NCBI RefSeq assembly: GCF_003119115.1
Contig: NZ_CP022367.1
Span: 124,001-188,000, forward strand
Reading direction: 5' to 3'
DNA: 64,000 bases
Origin: Azospirillum sp. TSH58
GTDB lineage: Bacteria > Pseudomonadota > Alphaproteobacteria > Azospirillales > Azospirillaceae
A program made the translations under genes and the position numbers. This document shows, piece by piece, positions 31,386 to 39,631 of this stretch. Every line of letters starts with the position of its first letter. Position 1 is the stretch's first letter. Under the pieces are notes generated by a model. That model saw only the letters and a list, made by a program, of their open reading frames with translations. It did no database searches and had not been told where the DNA came from.

Positions 31386-31763
31386 TCATTTTTTCGAAGG
31401 TAATCGGGGGCCCCGCCGGGTCGCTCTTGTTTGTCCTGACATACGCTTCCTGTTTGCAACCACCGCGTCAAGAATGTCCGCCGCCAAGCGGCGATCAGCT
31501 TCATCGAGCAGTGACAATGCGTCCAGGAACCTCTTCTTCTGAAGATCGGCTTCCTGCGTGAACGGCACCTCGAAAAAGCTCGCGACGGGCACATCCAGTT
31601 CACGAGCAAACGTGATCAATGTGTCCACCGAAGGGCGGGAATGCCGGTTTTCTATGTTGGAAACAGCTTGGGTCGATAGACCCGCACGGGAGGCGAGTTC
31701 CTCTTGGGACACTCCCCGCGCCTGCCGAAACTCCCTCAATCTTTTAGCTATGATGTCGTGCAT
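31386..31763 (-). CDS. Xre/HTH_3-family transcriptional regulator
   Basis: This 125-residue protein has a Cro/CI-type helix-turn-helix at residues 5-60: LREFRQARGVSQEELASRAG and LSTQAVSNIENRHS. The rest is a helical region followed by a basic tail. Such regulators commonly control mobile-element or stress genes. The start MHDIIAKRL was chosen as nearest the domain; an in-frame ATG 51 bases upstream is possible. It lies at the entry to the accessory region, opposite in direction to the HNH gene. Confidence 0.85.
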   Translation of the reverse strand: MHDIIAKRLREFRQARGVSQEELASRAGLSTQAVSNIENRHSRPSVDTLITFARELDVPVASFFEVPFTQEADLQKKRFLDALSLLDEADRRLAADILDAVVANRKRMSGQTRATRRGPRLPSKK

Positions 31764-31993
31764 CCCCGCCCCCGTCGGCGACGGAGTATCAGCCGGAAGG
31801 GTCAGCTTGACCATAAACTGCTGGTGTATTATTTATCCACTAACAGAGTGGTTTGGCTGCTTGCCATTGTCAACATTTCGCACCGTTCAATGAAGGGCGA
31901 TGGGTTCCGCCACGCGGTATCTATCCTTGCGCATCAAGGAGAAAGCGAACCCTTCCGGATTTCGATAGCCGTCAAAGACAGAGGAGGCACTGA

Positions 31994-32323
31994 ATGCACG
32001 TTTCCTACGACGCCTATATTCAGAGCGGCGCTTGGCGATCGAATCCGGCCAGGGAACAGGAGCTTCAGCTTGCGGGACATCGCTGCCGGTTGTGTAACCG
32101 AAGCCATCCGAAGGTGAGGCTTGAACTCCATCACAGAAGTTATGCCCGCTTTACGCGCGAACTCGCGGAAGACCTGACGACACTGTGCTCCGAATGCCAT
32201 GAGTTCGTTACCGAATGCCTTCGTCGGCGCCGGTACGCTGAGTCAAGCCGTCCATCGGTGCCCGATGTGAGGACGCCCAACCCGCGGCCGCTTCGGGACC
32301 CCTTCCTGTGGGGCGAGCCATGA
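31994..32323 (+). CDS. HNH endonuclease-like protein
   Basis: This 109-residue protein has an HNH-type metal-finger nuclease motif: CRLCN, then the LELHHRSYARF core with the catalytic-type histidines, and CSECHEF at the end. These domains act as homing, phage-packaging or restriction nucleases. Small free-standing HNH proteins with a following phage-like gene are common in prophages. It overlaps the next gene by four bases. The start sits behind GAGGCACTGA. Confidence 0.82.
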   Translation: MHVSYDAYIQSGAWRSNPAREQELQLAGHRCRLCNRSHPKVRLELHHRSYARFTRELAEDLTTLCSECHEFVTECLRRRRYAESSRPSVPDVRTPNPRPLRDPFLWGEP

Positions 32324-32904
32324 TGGATCAGGTTGCCAAGATGCGCCTGCATCTGGTTGGCCAAGCTGATCTGGTGATGAACTCGTCCAGGTTGGTGGAC
32401 CCACTCGAACCGATTGTTCAACAGTTGCGTCTTCTCACCTCGAAGAGAAAGAAGACATTGGCGGACCATGAGCGTATTGCCGAGGTCGAATGGCATGGGG
32501 CGCTCTGGGCGTCCGAAGGGCGACCCTGCCTTTTGGCGGACGCGGTCGAGTCGTGCTTCGTGGATGCCGCTCGGAAGCTGCGACTGGGCGAAGTGGCCAA
32601 ATCCGCTTTGGTGTGCCTCCGGCATTCGCCATTGCTCTACGACGGACCAGTGGACGCGGCGGCCCTTTGGAACGACCCGCGTTTCCGACTCCGGAAGGCC
32701 GTGGCGGTCAACGGCAGGCGCGTTATGAGGACGCGCCCAAGGTTTCCGCAGTGGGCCGCCGAGGTGACCGTCAGCTACCTCCCGGGGCTGCTCGACAGGG
32801 AGCAGGTGGTGCGGATCTTCGGTATCGCGGGTGACCTGGTGGGGATCGGTGATTGGAGGCCGCGCTACGGACGCTTTCGGGTCGAGATGCTTGAAAGCTC
32901 CTGA
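32320..32904 (+). CDS. Phage-like protein of unknown function
   Basis: This 194-residue protein shows no signal peptide or membrane helix. Its C-terminal WRPRYGRFRVE with the preceding GDLVGIGD resembles a conserved tail seen in uncharacterised phage and prophage proteins, from memory. It begins at an ATGA overlap with the HNH gene, so the pair is probably cotranscribed. The two adjacent start codons at 32320 and 32323 cannot be told apart. No function is assigned. Confidence 0.6.
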   Translation: MMDQVAKMRLHLVGQADLVMNSSRLVDPLEPIVQQLRLLTSKRKKTLADHERIAEVEWHGALWASEGRPCLLADAVESCFVDAARKLRLGEVAKSALVCLRHSPLLYDGPVDAAALWNDPRFRLRKAVAVNGRRVMRTRPRFPQWAAEVTVSYLPGLLDREQVVRIFGIAGDLVGIGDWRPRYGRFRVEMLESS

Positions 32905-32958
32905 GAACAAGCTAGGCAAGCCACGGCAGAGCCAGTCAAGGCGAGGCTAGGCTTGGGC

Positions 32959-32981
32959 GGGAGGGGCGCCCTGCCCCTCCC
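32959..32981. terminator. GC hairpin, possible terminator
   Basis: A 9-bp perfect stem (GGGAGGGGC with GCCCCTCCC) and GCCCT loop lie between the phage-like gene and the next small gene. There is no clear T run, so a terminator role is tentative. Confidence 0.45.
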
Positions 32982-33005
32982 CATCTCTCGACAGTGGAGT
33001 GTCCC

Positions 33006-33284
33006 ATGCAGATGAAACCGATCATGCTTGGCGACCGTCACCGACGCGGCAGCGGCTGGCTGGTCATCTCGGAAGGCGCGGTGCGCGCCGTTCTCACGCC
33101 TGGTGAGGATGGCGTGTATTTCGGATTCGCCTGTGATCAAAGGGTCCGCCCGGAGAATGGCTATGAGGTTTTCAGCAGCCTTGACGAAGCACAGCATTGG
33201 ATGACGGCTCGATTGGAGCCCCGGTCCCCTTCTACGCCCAAGACACCGGACAACGGAGAACCTCCTTGTTCCCCAACCGACTGA
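33006..33284 (+). CDS. Small hypothetical protein
   Basis: This 92-residue protein has a beta-rich core (WLVISEGAVRAVLTPGEDGVYFG) followed by the SLDEAQHWM pattern common in small accessory-region proteins of unknown function. The C-terminal 20 residues are Pro/Ser-rich. It has an ATG behind a weak site and lies 132 bases before the Lon-like ATPase gene on the same strand. I do not recognise its function. Confidence 0.6.
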   Translation: MQMKPIMLGDRHRRGSGWLVISEGAVRAVLTPGEDGVYFGFACDQRVRPENGYEVFSSLDEAQHWMTARLEPRSPSTPKTPDNGEPPCSPTD

Positions 33285-33416
33285 CGGCCCCTTCTGATGA
33301 GCGTTCAGCGGCTTGAGGATCATAGGGCCGCTCGGAATAATTGGATAACGGGCGGATCGCGATCCCTTGGCGCGCATACCACACCCTTCCTGTGCTCGCT
33401 GTTATGAGAGGGCGTT

Positions 33417-34898
33417 ATGACTGAGCGTCCTGGGAATGAATCAGGCGTGGGATCTGAAGCGCCGGAATGTGAAAACCTACTCGGCCTCTGGCGCGTCCGG
33501 CGGCCTTCAGTCGACGCGCAGGTCCGCTTGCGGACGGCATTGGTCGCTGAGGCGCGCGTCAGGCTGGACGAGGTGTCCGCGGCTACACGGGGCACGCTCT
33601 CCTCCCTCCTTCCCCGATGCGAGAGCGGCGACCCGTGGGCATGGATGCTCCTCTTCCCGCTGGTCAGAGAGACGTGGGGCCTCCCCGGCGACCAGAACCG
33701 CTGGCCGGAGATCGAGAACGGCTGTCTCGTGCTGGCGTCGCGCGCCGTCCCCCTCGCCGACTTGGTTCTCACGATGCGCCTTCACCGGGATGTCCAACAC
33801 CCCCCGGACGACGCCGGAACCGACGGAAACAGGGCCGAAGCCGCGTTGAACGCCAGGTTGGAGCGCCTCCGCGTGCGCCTGGCCCGGTTCGCCGACCCGG
33901 CCGACATCGCCTCCGGGCTCGGCCTCGACATTTTGCTGGCGCCTCCTGCGGTCGACAAAGCGGCGGACGCCGTGCGGAGCGAGGAGGACCGTCAGGACGG
34001 CCCGGCCATGCGCGTGCTTCTGGCCAGCCCGCCGCCCACCGGTGACCGTGACTTCAGGCCCATCCTGGACAGGATCAGGACGACGCTCGACGGCGAGGTT
34101 CCGCTGGCCCCGGCGCCCGACCCCGACGACCTGTGCGCCGCGCTGGAACGGGAGTTCCCGTGGTTCGGCGCGGTGGTCGAGCGCGTCCACGACGACCTCC
34201 TGCTCGGCGCCCGCTGCGGCCGGACCTTCTTCGGGCTGTCCCGCCCGTTGTTGCTCGCCGGTCCGCCCGGCGTCGGGAAGACGCGGTTCGCCCACCGCCT
34301 GTCCCGGCTCGCCGGACTGCCGATGGGCATGGTCAACGCGGCGGGGGCGTCGGACAACCGGCTCCTCCAGGGCACCGCCCGAGGCTGGGGAACGGTGACG
34401 CCGTCCCTGCCGGTCCTGCTCATGCTCCGGGACAGAATGGCGAACCCGTTGGTTCTGGTGGACGAGGTGGACAAGGCGGGCGGCAGCGACCGGAACGGCC
34501 GGTTGCACCACACGCTGCTGTCGATGCTCGAGCCGTCCTCGTCCCGGCGCTGGCCGGACGAGGCTCTGGCCGTCGCCGTCGACCTGTCGCGCGTCGTGTG
34601 GCTGCTGACGGCGAACGACACGGGGGCGATCCCGGCGCTCCTGATGTCCCGGCTGGCGGTGGTCGAGGTCGGGACTCCGCGGGCGCGCGACTTCGACGCG
34701 CTGTTCGCGGGATGCTTGGCCGACGCGGCGGACGACTACGAGTGCGCCGTCGCGGTGCTGCCGGAGATCGACCCGACGGCGCTGGACGCGATGCGCGAGG
34801 GGTTCGTCCGCGGGCGCCTGCAGGCCCGCCAACTGGCCGCCCTGATCCGGCGCGCGCTGGTCGCCGGAGCCAAGGCGGAACGGAAGCTGCGGTGCTGA
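33417..34898 (+). CDS. AAA+ ATPase of Lon type lacking a protease domain
   Basis: This 493-residue protein has a Lon-like AAA+ domain in its C-terminal half: Walker A GPPGVGKT (residues 282-289), Walker B LVLVDEVDK near residue 345, and a sensor-1 stretch VVWLLTANDTGAIPALLMSR that matches Lon. It ends at about residue 493 without the Ser-Lys protease domain. The first 220 residues are an unassigned domain, probably a substrate or partner module. It may be a remodelling ATPase. A VapB-type antitoxin gene follows on the other strand 45 bases later. Function unknown. Confidence 0.8.
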   Translation: MTERPGNESGVGSEAPECENLLGLWRVRRPSVDAQVRLRTALVAEARVRLDEVSAATRGTLSSLLPRCESGDPWAWMLLFPLVRETWGLPGDQNRWPEIENGCLVLASRAVPLADLVLTMRLHRDVQHPPDDAGTDGNRAEAALNARLERLRVRLARFADPADIASGLGLDILLAPPAVDKAADAVRSEEDRQDGPAMRVLLASPPPTGDRDFRPILDRIRTTLDGEVPLAPAPDPDDLCAALEREFPWFGAVVERVHDDLLLGARCGRTFFGLSRPLLLAGPPGVGKTRFAHRLSRLAGLPMGMVNAAGASDNRLLQGTARGWGTVTPSLPVLLMLRDRMANPLVLVDEVDKAGGSDRNGRLHHTLLSMLEPSSSRRWPDEALAVAVDLSRVVWLLTANDTGAIPALLMSRLAVVEVGTPRARDFDALFAGCLADAADDYECAVAVLPEIDPTALDAMREGFVRGRLQARQLAALIRRALVAGAKAERKLRC

Positions 34899-34942
34899 GC
34901 GCCCGCCCCGCTGGTGCTCAGCCTGCGGGCCGCCCACGACGA

Positions 34943-35146
34943 TCAGGCGTCTCCGCGACCTGGGCGGCTCGCCTCCAGATCGCCTTGCCACTCGACCGTA
35001 CCGTGGAGCGCCAGGGTCTTCTCCTCCTGCTTGAGGCGGATCAAACGGCGAAGCGCCTCCTCGACGACGGCCTCCTTCGTGGTCAGTCCGGTGGCCGCCA
35101 TCGCCTCGGCAATCAGAGCATCATTGATGTCGATATTGGTGCGCAT
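34943..35146 (-). CDS. vapB: VapB-type antitoxin without visible toxin
   Basis: This 67-residue protein matches the short VapB/DUF2191-type antitoxins: MRTNIDINDALIAEAMA, then an EEALRRLIRLKQEE helix and the WQGDLEASR tail. In these modules a VapC PIN-domain toxin gene normally follows on the same strand, overlapping the end. Here only 45 bases separate it from the end of the converging ATPase gene, and no PIN domain is seen. It is therefore an orphan antitoxin or a decayed module. The start MRTN was chosen over one nine residues upstream. Confidence 0.8.
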   Translation of the reverse strand: MRTNIDINDALIAEAMAATGLTTKEAVVEEALRRLIRLKQEEKTLALHGTVEWQGDLEASRPGRGDA

Positions 35147-35282
35147 GTCGCACTCCCTGATGATGACATCCAACTGTTCTCACGTTCGATGCGATCCTTC
35201 GTGCTCGTGCCTTCCATCGCAGCAGGAGAGCGGTGGCAAGAAACGCTACCAGCATGATCGTCGCCGGACATCCTATACCGGA

Positions 35283-36101
35283 TCAGTGGCCCATTTGTCG
35301 GTGCCCCGTGGGTCCGTGATCCATCTGGTCATGACCCATGGCGCCGTGGTCCATCGTGCCGTGCGCGCCGTGCATGGACATGCCGTGGACCATGGACGGG
35401 TCCAGCTTGATGGCGCTGGCGTCGCCGGGGTAGCGGTCGACGACGCTCTCCAGGAGCCCGATCTCGTAGGTCTGGTCCCGGACGATGTCGTAGTTCATGG
35501 TGCGCAGGAAGCTGTTCTCGCCGTTCGGGTCGGCGTTGTAGTCCCGCGCCATGTCGAGCGCGCCCTGGTGGTGCGCGATCATCGCCTTGGCCCAGCGGAC
35601 GTCGTACTCGTCGACCGCGCCGGATGTCGTCCAGAGGTCGAGCGCCGTCGGCGGCGGCGCCTTGATGTAGGACAGGCGGTGCTCCAGCCCCTCGGTGGCG
35701 ACCGGTCGCCGGACGAGCTTGGTCGAACCGAAGTCGGCCAGCACCGTCGGCGGCTGCTCGACCTGGCGCTTCACCTCGTCGAGCACGGCGATCTCGTACT
35801 CCTGGTTGGCGATGATGGCGCCCGCCATGCGCCGCAGCACCGGGTTCCGGCCCTTGGCCAGATACTCCTCGGACATCGTCAGCGCACCCGCGTGGTGCTC
35901 GCGCATGCCATTCACGTAGTCGAGGTCGGCCTTCACGACCGCGGAGGCGACCGCGCCGCCCGAGACCAAGGCGAGCTCGTAGACGGCGGTCTCGTGCCAA
36001 TCCCCGCCGCCACCGCCGTCGGCCATGACCGCCGATGCCGCAGAGAGCGCCAGGACCAGAGCCAGGGCGCTGCCCAGGAGGGCATTTTTCTTCGTCAACA
36101 T
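35283..36101 (-). CDS. Secreted double-DUF305 protein
   Basis: This 272-residue protein has an N-terminal signal peptide (helix after MLTKKNALLG, likely cleaved near VMADG) and two DUF305 domains. Each carries the His motif: MREHHAGALTM at about residue 68 and MIAHHQGALDM near residue 180. DUF305 proteins are helical, often found beside copper genes, and thought to bind metal through such His/Met clusters. The C-terminal 40 residues are rich in His and Met (MHGAHGTMDHGAMGH). It is 12 bases downstream of the HMA gene in one likely copper-induced operon. Confidence 0.87.
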   Translation of the reverse strand: MLTKKNALLGSALALVLALSAASAVMADGGGGGDWHETAVYELALVSGGAVASAVVKADLDYVNGMREHHAGALTMSEEYLAKGRNPVLRRMAGAIIANQEYEIAVLDEVKRQVEQPPTVLADFGSTKLVRRPVATEGLEHRLSYIKAPPPTALDLWTTSGAVDEYDVRWAKAMIAHHQGALDMARDYNADPNGENSFLRTMNYDIVRDQTYEIGLLESVVDRYPGDASAIKLDPSMVHGMSMHGAHGTMDHGAMGHDQMDHGPTGHRQMGH

Positions 36102-36112
36102 GGTGCGTCTCC

Positions 36113-36313
36113 TCAGGCGATCGGCGTGGCGTCGTAGCCCGCGTCGGCCAGCGTGCGGACGATCAGGTCGGCGCCGACGTCGCCGTCGACGGCAAGGCGT
36201 CGGTCGGGCGGGTCGGCCTGGATGGCCGTGACGCCGGGGACGGCAGCCAGGGCTTTGCGGACGGCATTGGCGCATCCGCCGCACGTCATGCCGGGAACGG
36301 TGAACTGCAACAT
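36113..36313 (-). CDS. HMA-domain copper chaperone (CopZ-like)
   Basis: This 66-residue protein is a single heavy-metal-associated domain with the Cu(I)-binding GMTCGGCANAV motif at residues 8-18. It is expected to pass copper to partners such as a P-type ATPase or the periplasmic pathway. Although this is a cytoplasmic-type domain, its operon partner is a secreted DUF305 protein. The start MLQFTVPG was chosen by domain length. A CueR-type site lies about 65 bases upstream, so copper induction is predicted. Confidence 0.93.
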   Translation of the reverse strand: MLQFTVPGMTCGGCANAVRKALAAVPGVTAIQADPPDRRLAVDGDVGADLIVRTLADAGYDATPIA

Positions 36314-36375
36314 CGGTATCCTCCTCGACGGGGTCCCTCCGGACCGCTCCGGTTCGTCTCTGGAGGCCAGCCTCC

Positions 36376-36399
36376 ACCTTCCAGTCATTGGAATGTCAA
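36376..36399 (-). promoter_or_regulatory. CueR-type operator/promoter of the HMA-DUF305 operon
   Basis: Read leftward, TTGACA (36394-36399) overlaps the dyad ATTCCAATGACTGGAAGG. A GAGGCT -10 follows after a 19-base spacer, the long spacing of MerR-activated promoters. The half-sites match the sites at 42657 and 53056. Confidence 0.75.
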
Positions 36400-36617
36400 T
36401 CACCTTCCTGCCGCATTGCGGCTGCGCAACGCGCAGCCCAGGCATGTTATCGCAGCATCACGGCGGACGGGTCACCCTTGGTCGCCCGGCGCCCGGCGCC
36501 CGCGACGGGACGATGAACTCAGTACGGGTTGCAGGAGGCGCACAGGATTCGCGTCCTTGATTGCTCCCCGGCCATCCGGTGATCTACCCTGTCCGAATGG
36601 GGATATTCAGTGGGGAA

Positions 36618-37895
<1,278 letters not shown>

Positions 37896-38008
37896 GCGGC
37901 GCTGGCGGGACACGCGCCACGGCGGCTTGTTGAAGAGGCAGGGGCCCCGGGGGTGCCCCTGCCGGACCATTTCCTCCCCGAGAACGATGGCTTCCGCAGT
38001 AGGCGGAT

Positions 38009-38515
38009 ATGGCTTACCCGTTCCACGAATCCGCGACCGTCGAGGTGGCCATGGCGCCAGAGCAGCTTTTCGAACGCCTGGACGACCACACGCGGCTCGC
38101 CGCGCACATGGAGAAGCCTTCCATGATGACGCTGGGCGGGCGCATGACCTACGCCTTCGACGAGGACAAGGGGCGTGCTGTCGGATCGGTCATCCGCATG
38201 AGCGGCCGTTTCCTCGACATCTCCCTGGGCGTCGACGAGGTTGTCACCGAACGCGATCCGCCGCGGCGCAAGGTGTGGGAGACCATGGGGCGCCCCCGGC
38301 TTCTGGTCATCGGTCCGTACCGCATGGGCTTCGAGATTGAACCCAAGGGGGACGGTTCGGCGCTGCGCGTGTTCATCGACTTCTCTCGCCCCGCATCGCC
38401 GGACGGGCGCATCCTTGGCATCCTGTTCGCCAGGACCTACGCCCGCTGGTGCGTGAGGCGCATGGCGGCCGATGCGGCGGACCTTGGTCGGATCAACCGG
38501 CCAACCAATCTGTGA
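38009..38515 (+). CDS. SRPBCC/START-like domain protein
   Basis: This 168-residue protein matches the SRPBCC (polyketide cyclase/START-like) fold: a first strand ESATVEVAMAPEQLFERLDD, a central helix, and a last helix with ARTYARWCVRRMAADAADL. Such proteins bind hydrophobic ligands in a deep pocket. It stands alone on the plus strand between the nuclease-like gene and a gene remnant. Function unknown. Being in the accessory region, it may be cargo. Confidence 0.75.
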   Translation: MAYPFHESATVEVAMAPEQLFERLDDHTRLAAHMEKPSMMTLGGRMTYAFDEDKGRAVGSVIRMSGRFLDISLGVDEVVTERDPPRRKVWETMGRPRLLVIGPYRMGFEIEPKGDGSALRVFIDFSRPASPDGRILGILFARTYARWCVRRMAADAADLGRINRPTNL

Positions 38516-38529
38516 GAGGTCGAGGAACA

Positions 38530-38905
38530 GCGGTTGGACGTCGACGCGATTGGTCCGGACCCGAACCCCACGCGCGCGCACTTCGGGCACCGGTTTGGCT
38601 GCTTTCCCCTTGTGCGCGGCCCAAATCGCGTCGATCCCGTGGTCCTCGACCGCTTTCTTCATCCTTGTCAGGGCGTGGTCCGAGTAGGACGGGAACTTCA
38701 TGCTGCCGTGCTGGAAAACGTGGCAGCACTGGGCATCGCCGTCGATCCCGCACCATTGCCGGACCGCGTTGGCCTTTGGCGGCGTCAGCCCGCTCTTCGC
38801 CGCCAAGTCTGTGGCGCTCATCTGGAATCGCTTGCGAAGGTCGACCTCCCGGACGGCCCCGTCCTCTGCCGGATCGTCGCTCGCGATCAGCCTGACCGAA
38901 AGAGT
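38530..38905 (-). pseudogene. C-terminal remnant of a DUF3644-like protein
   Basis: On the minus strand a frame open from an upstream stop near 38905 encodes about 110 residues ending near the basic KGKAAKPVPEVRARG. It includes a HTH-like MSATDLAAKSGLTPPKANAV, a spacer and FPSYSDHALTRMKKAVEDHG. The layout resembles the C-terminus of DUF3644-type proteins, from memory. There is no start and the frame runs on past any natural end, so this looks like a truncated gene. The opposite strand holds a longer open frame, but with shadow-like composition. Confidence 0.4.
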
Positions 38906-39115
38906 TGAACCCCGTCATGGCAGTTCGAAGCGAGGCGATCGCCTTCAGCTTCAAGGCACCCTCCTGGGAGTGGACAACGGCGGAATGCCATCCTGGATGC
39001 CTTTATACTGTTGCCCAGTCGTTAACTGCGGTCGCGGGTGCTGTAATACCCGGTGCTGTTCCGACGTCCATCAAACGGCCCGCGCTCTCGCGTGCCGCAA
39101 AACGGGAGGAGAAGC

Positions 39116-39367
39116 ATGTTGAGGAACATCGCCTTGGCCACCATCTTCGCCGTCGCCCTCACCGGCCCGGCGCTCGCCAACAGTTGCCCCAGGCACATGG
39201 CCGCCATCGACCAGGCGCTCGCGGCCAATCCGAAGCTGGACGCCGCGAAGTTGGCCGAGGTCAAAAAGCTCCGCGCCGACGGCGAGGCGCTCCACAAGCA
39301 GGGGAAGCATGCCGAGTCGGAGGCAACGCTCGCCCAGGCCGAGAACCTCCTCGGCATCAAGAAGTGA
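39116..39367 (+). CDS. Small secreted protein of unknown function
   Basis: This 83-residue protein has a clear signal peptide (MLRNIALATIFAVALTGPALA) and a mature part starting NSCPRHMAAIDQAL with two short helices rich in Lys and Glu. It has a strong GGAGGAG site. It is located next to the leftward oxidase locus but on the opposite strand, converging with the 62-residue membrane protein. Periplasmic metal-related roles are possible but not shown; only one Cys and three His are present. Confidence 0.75.
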   Translation: MLRNIALATIFAVALTGPALANSCPRHMAAIDQALAANPKLDAAKLAEVKKLRADGEALHKQGKHAESEATLAQAENLLGIKK

Positions 39368-39426
39368 CATCGGGCGCCACGGGGGCTGAGCAATGCCCTC
39401 ACCCCCGCGGCGTCGTGCGCAGCGAC

Positions 39427-39615
39427 TCAGCCCCTACGCGCCTTTCGGCCGACAGCGAACAGCATCCCGGCGAGCACCAGAAACACGATGGCGCCGCCGC
39501 CCCAGACCCGGACGTAGCCGGGCATCCCGAGGCTGGGGACGAAGGCGTAGACGGCGGCCAACCCCGCCCACACCGTGACGATGGCCAGGGTCAGCCAGAG
39601 TTCGTCGTTCTTCAT
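39427..39615 (-). CDS. Small two-helix membrane protein of the oxidase operon
   Basis: This 62-residue protein has two membrane helices (about residues 6-24 and 36-54) separated by a short loop. It directly follows the subunit I gene, 16 bases downstream on the same strand. Small accessory subunits of this size are common in ba3- and cbb3-type oxidases, so it may be a subunit of the complex. No metal-binding residue stands out. Function is inferred from position and size. Confidence 0.7.
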   Translation of the reverse strand: MKNDELWLTLAIVTVWAGLAAVYAFVPSLGMPGYVRVWGGGAIVFLVLAGMLFAVGRKARRG

Positions 39616-39631
39616 GGCTTTTCTCCCGCGC

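Noticed and set aside
31271-31396. Possible small RNA between the 20-bp hairpin and the 31373-31393 hairpin with T run
   Set aside because: A terminator-like end is visible, but no promoter could be fixed.
31194-31403. Small plus-strand open frame over the hairpin at 31226-31270
   Set aside because: It is made of the inverted repeat and arginine-rich reading; no ribosome-binding site or protein-like content.
38534-38908. Plus-strand open frame opposite the DUF3644-like remnant
   Set aside because: Its composition (Arg, Pro, Val, Asp) is shadow-like, and the other strand gives a more protein-like sequence.
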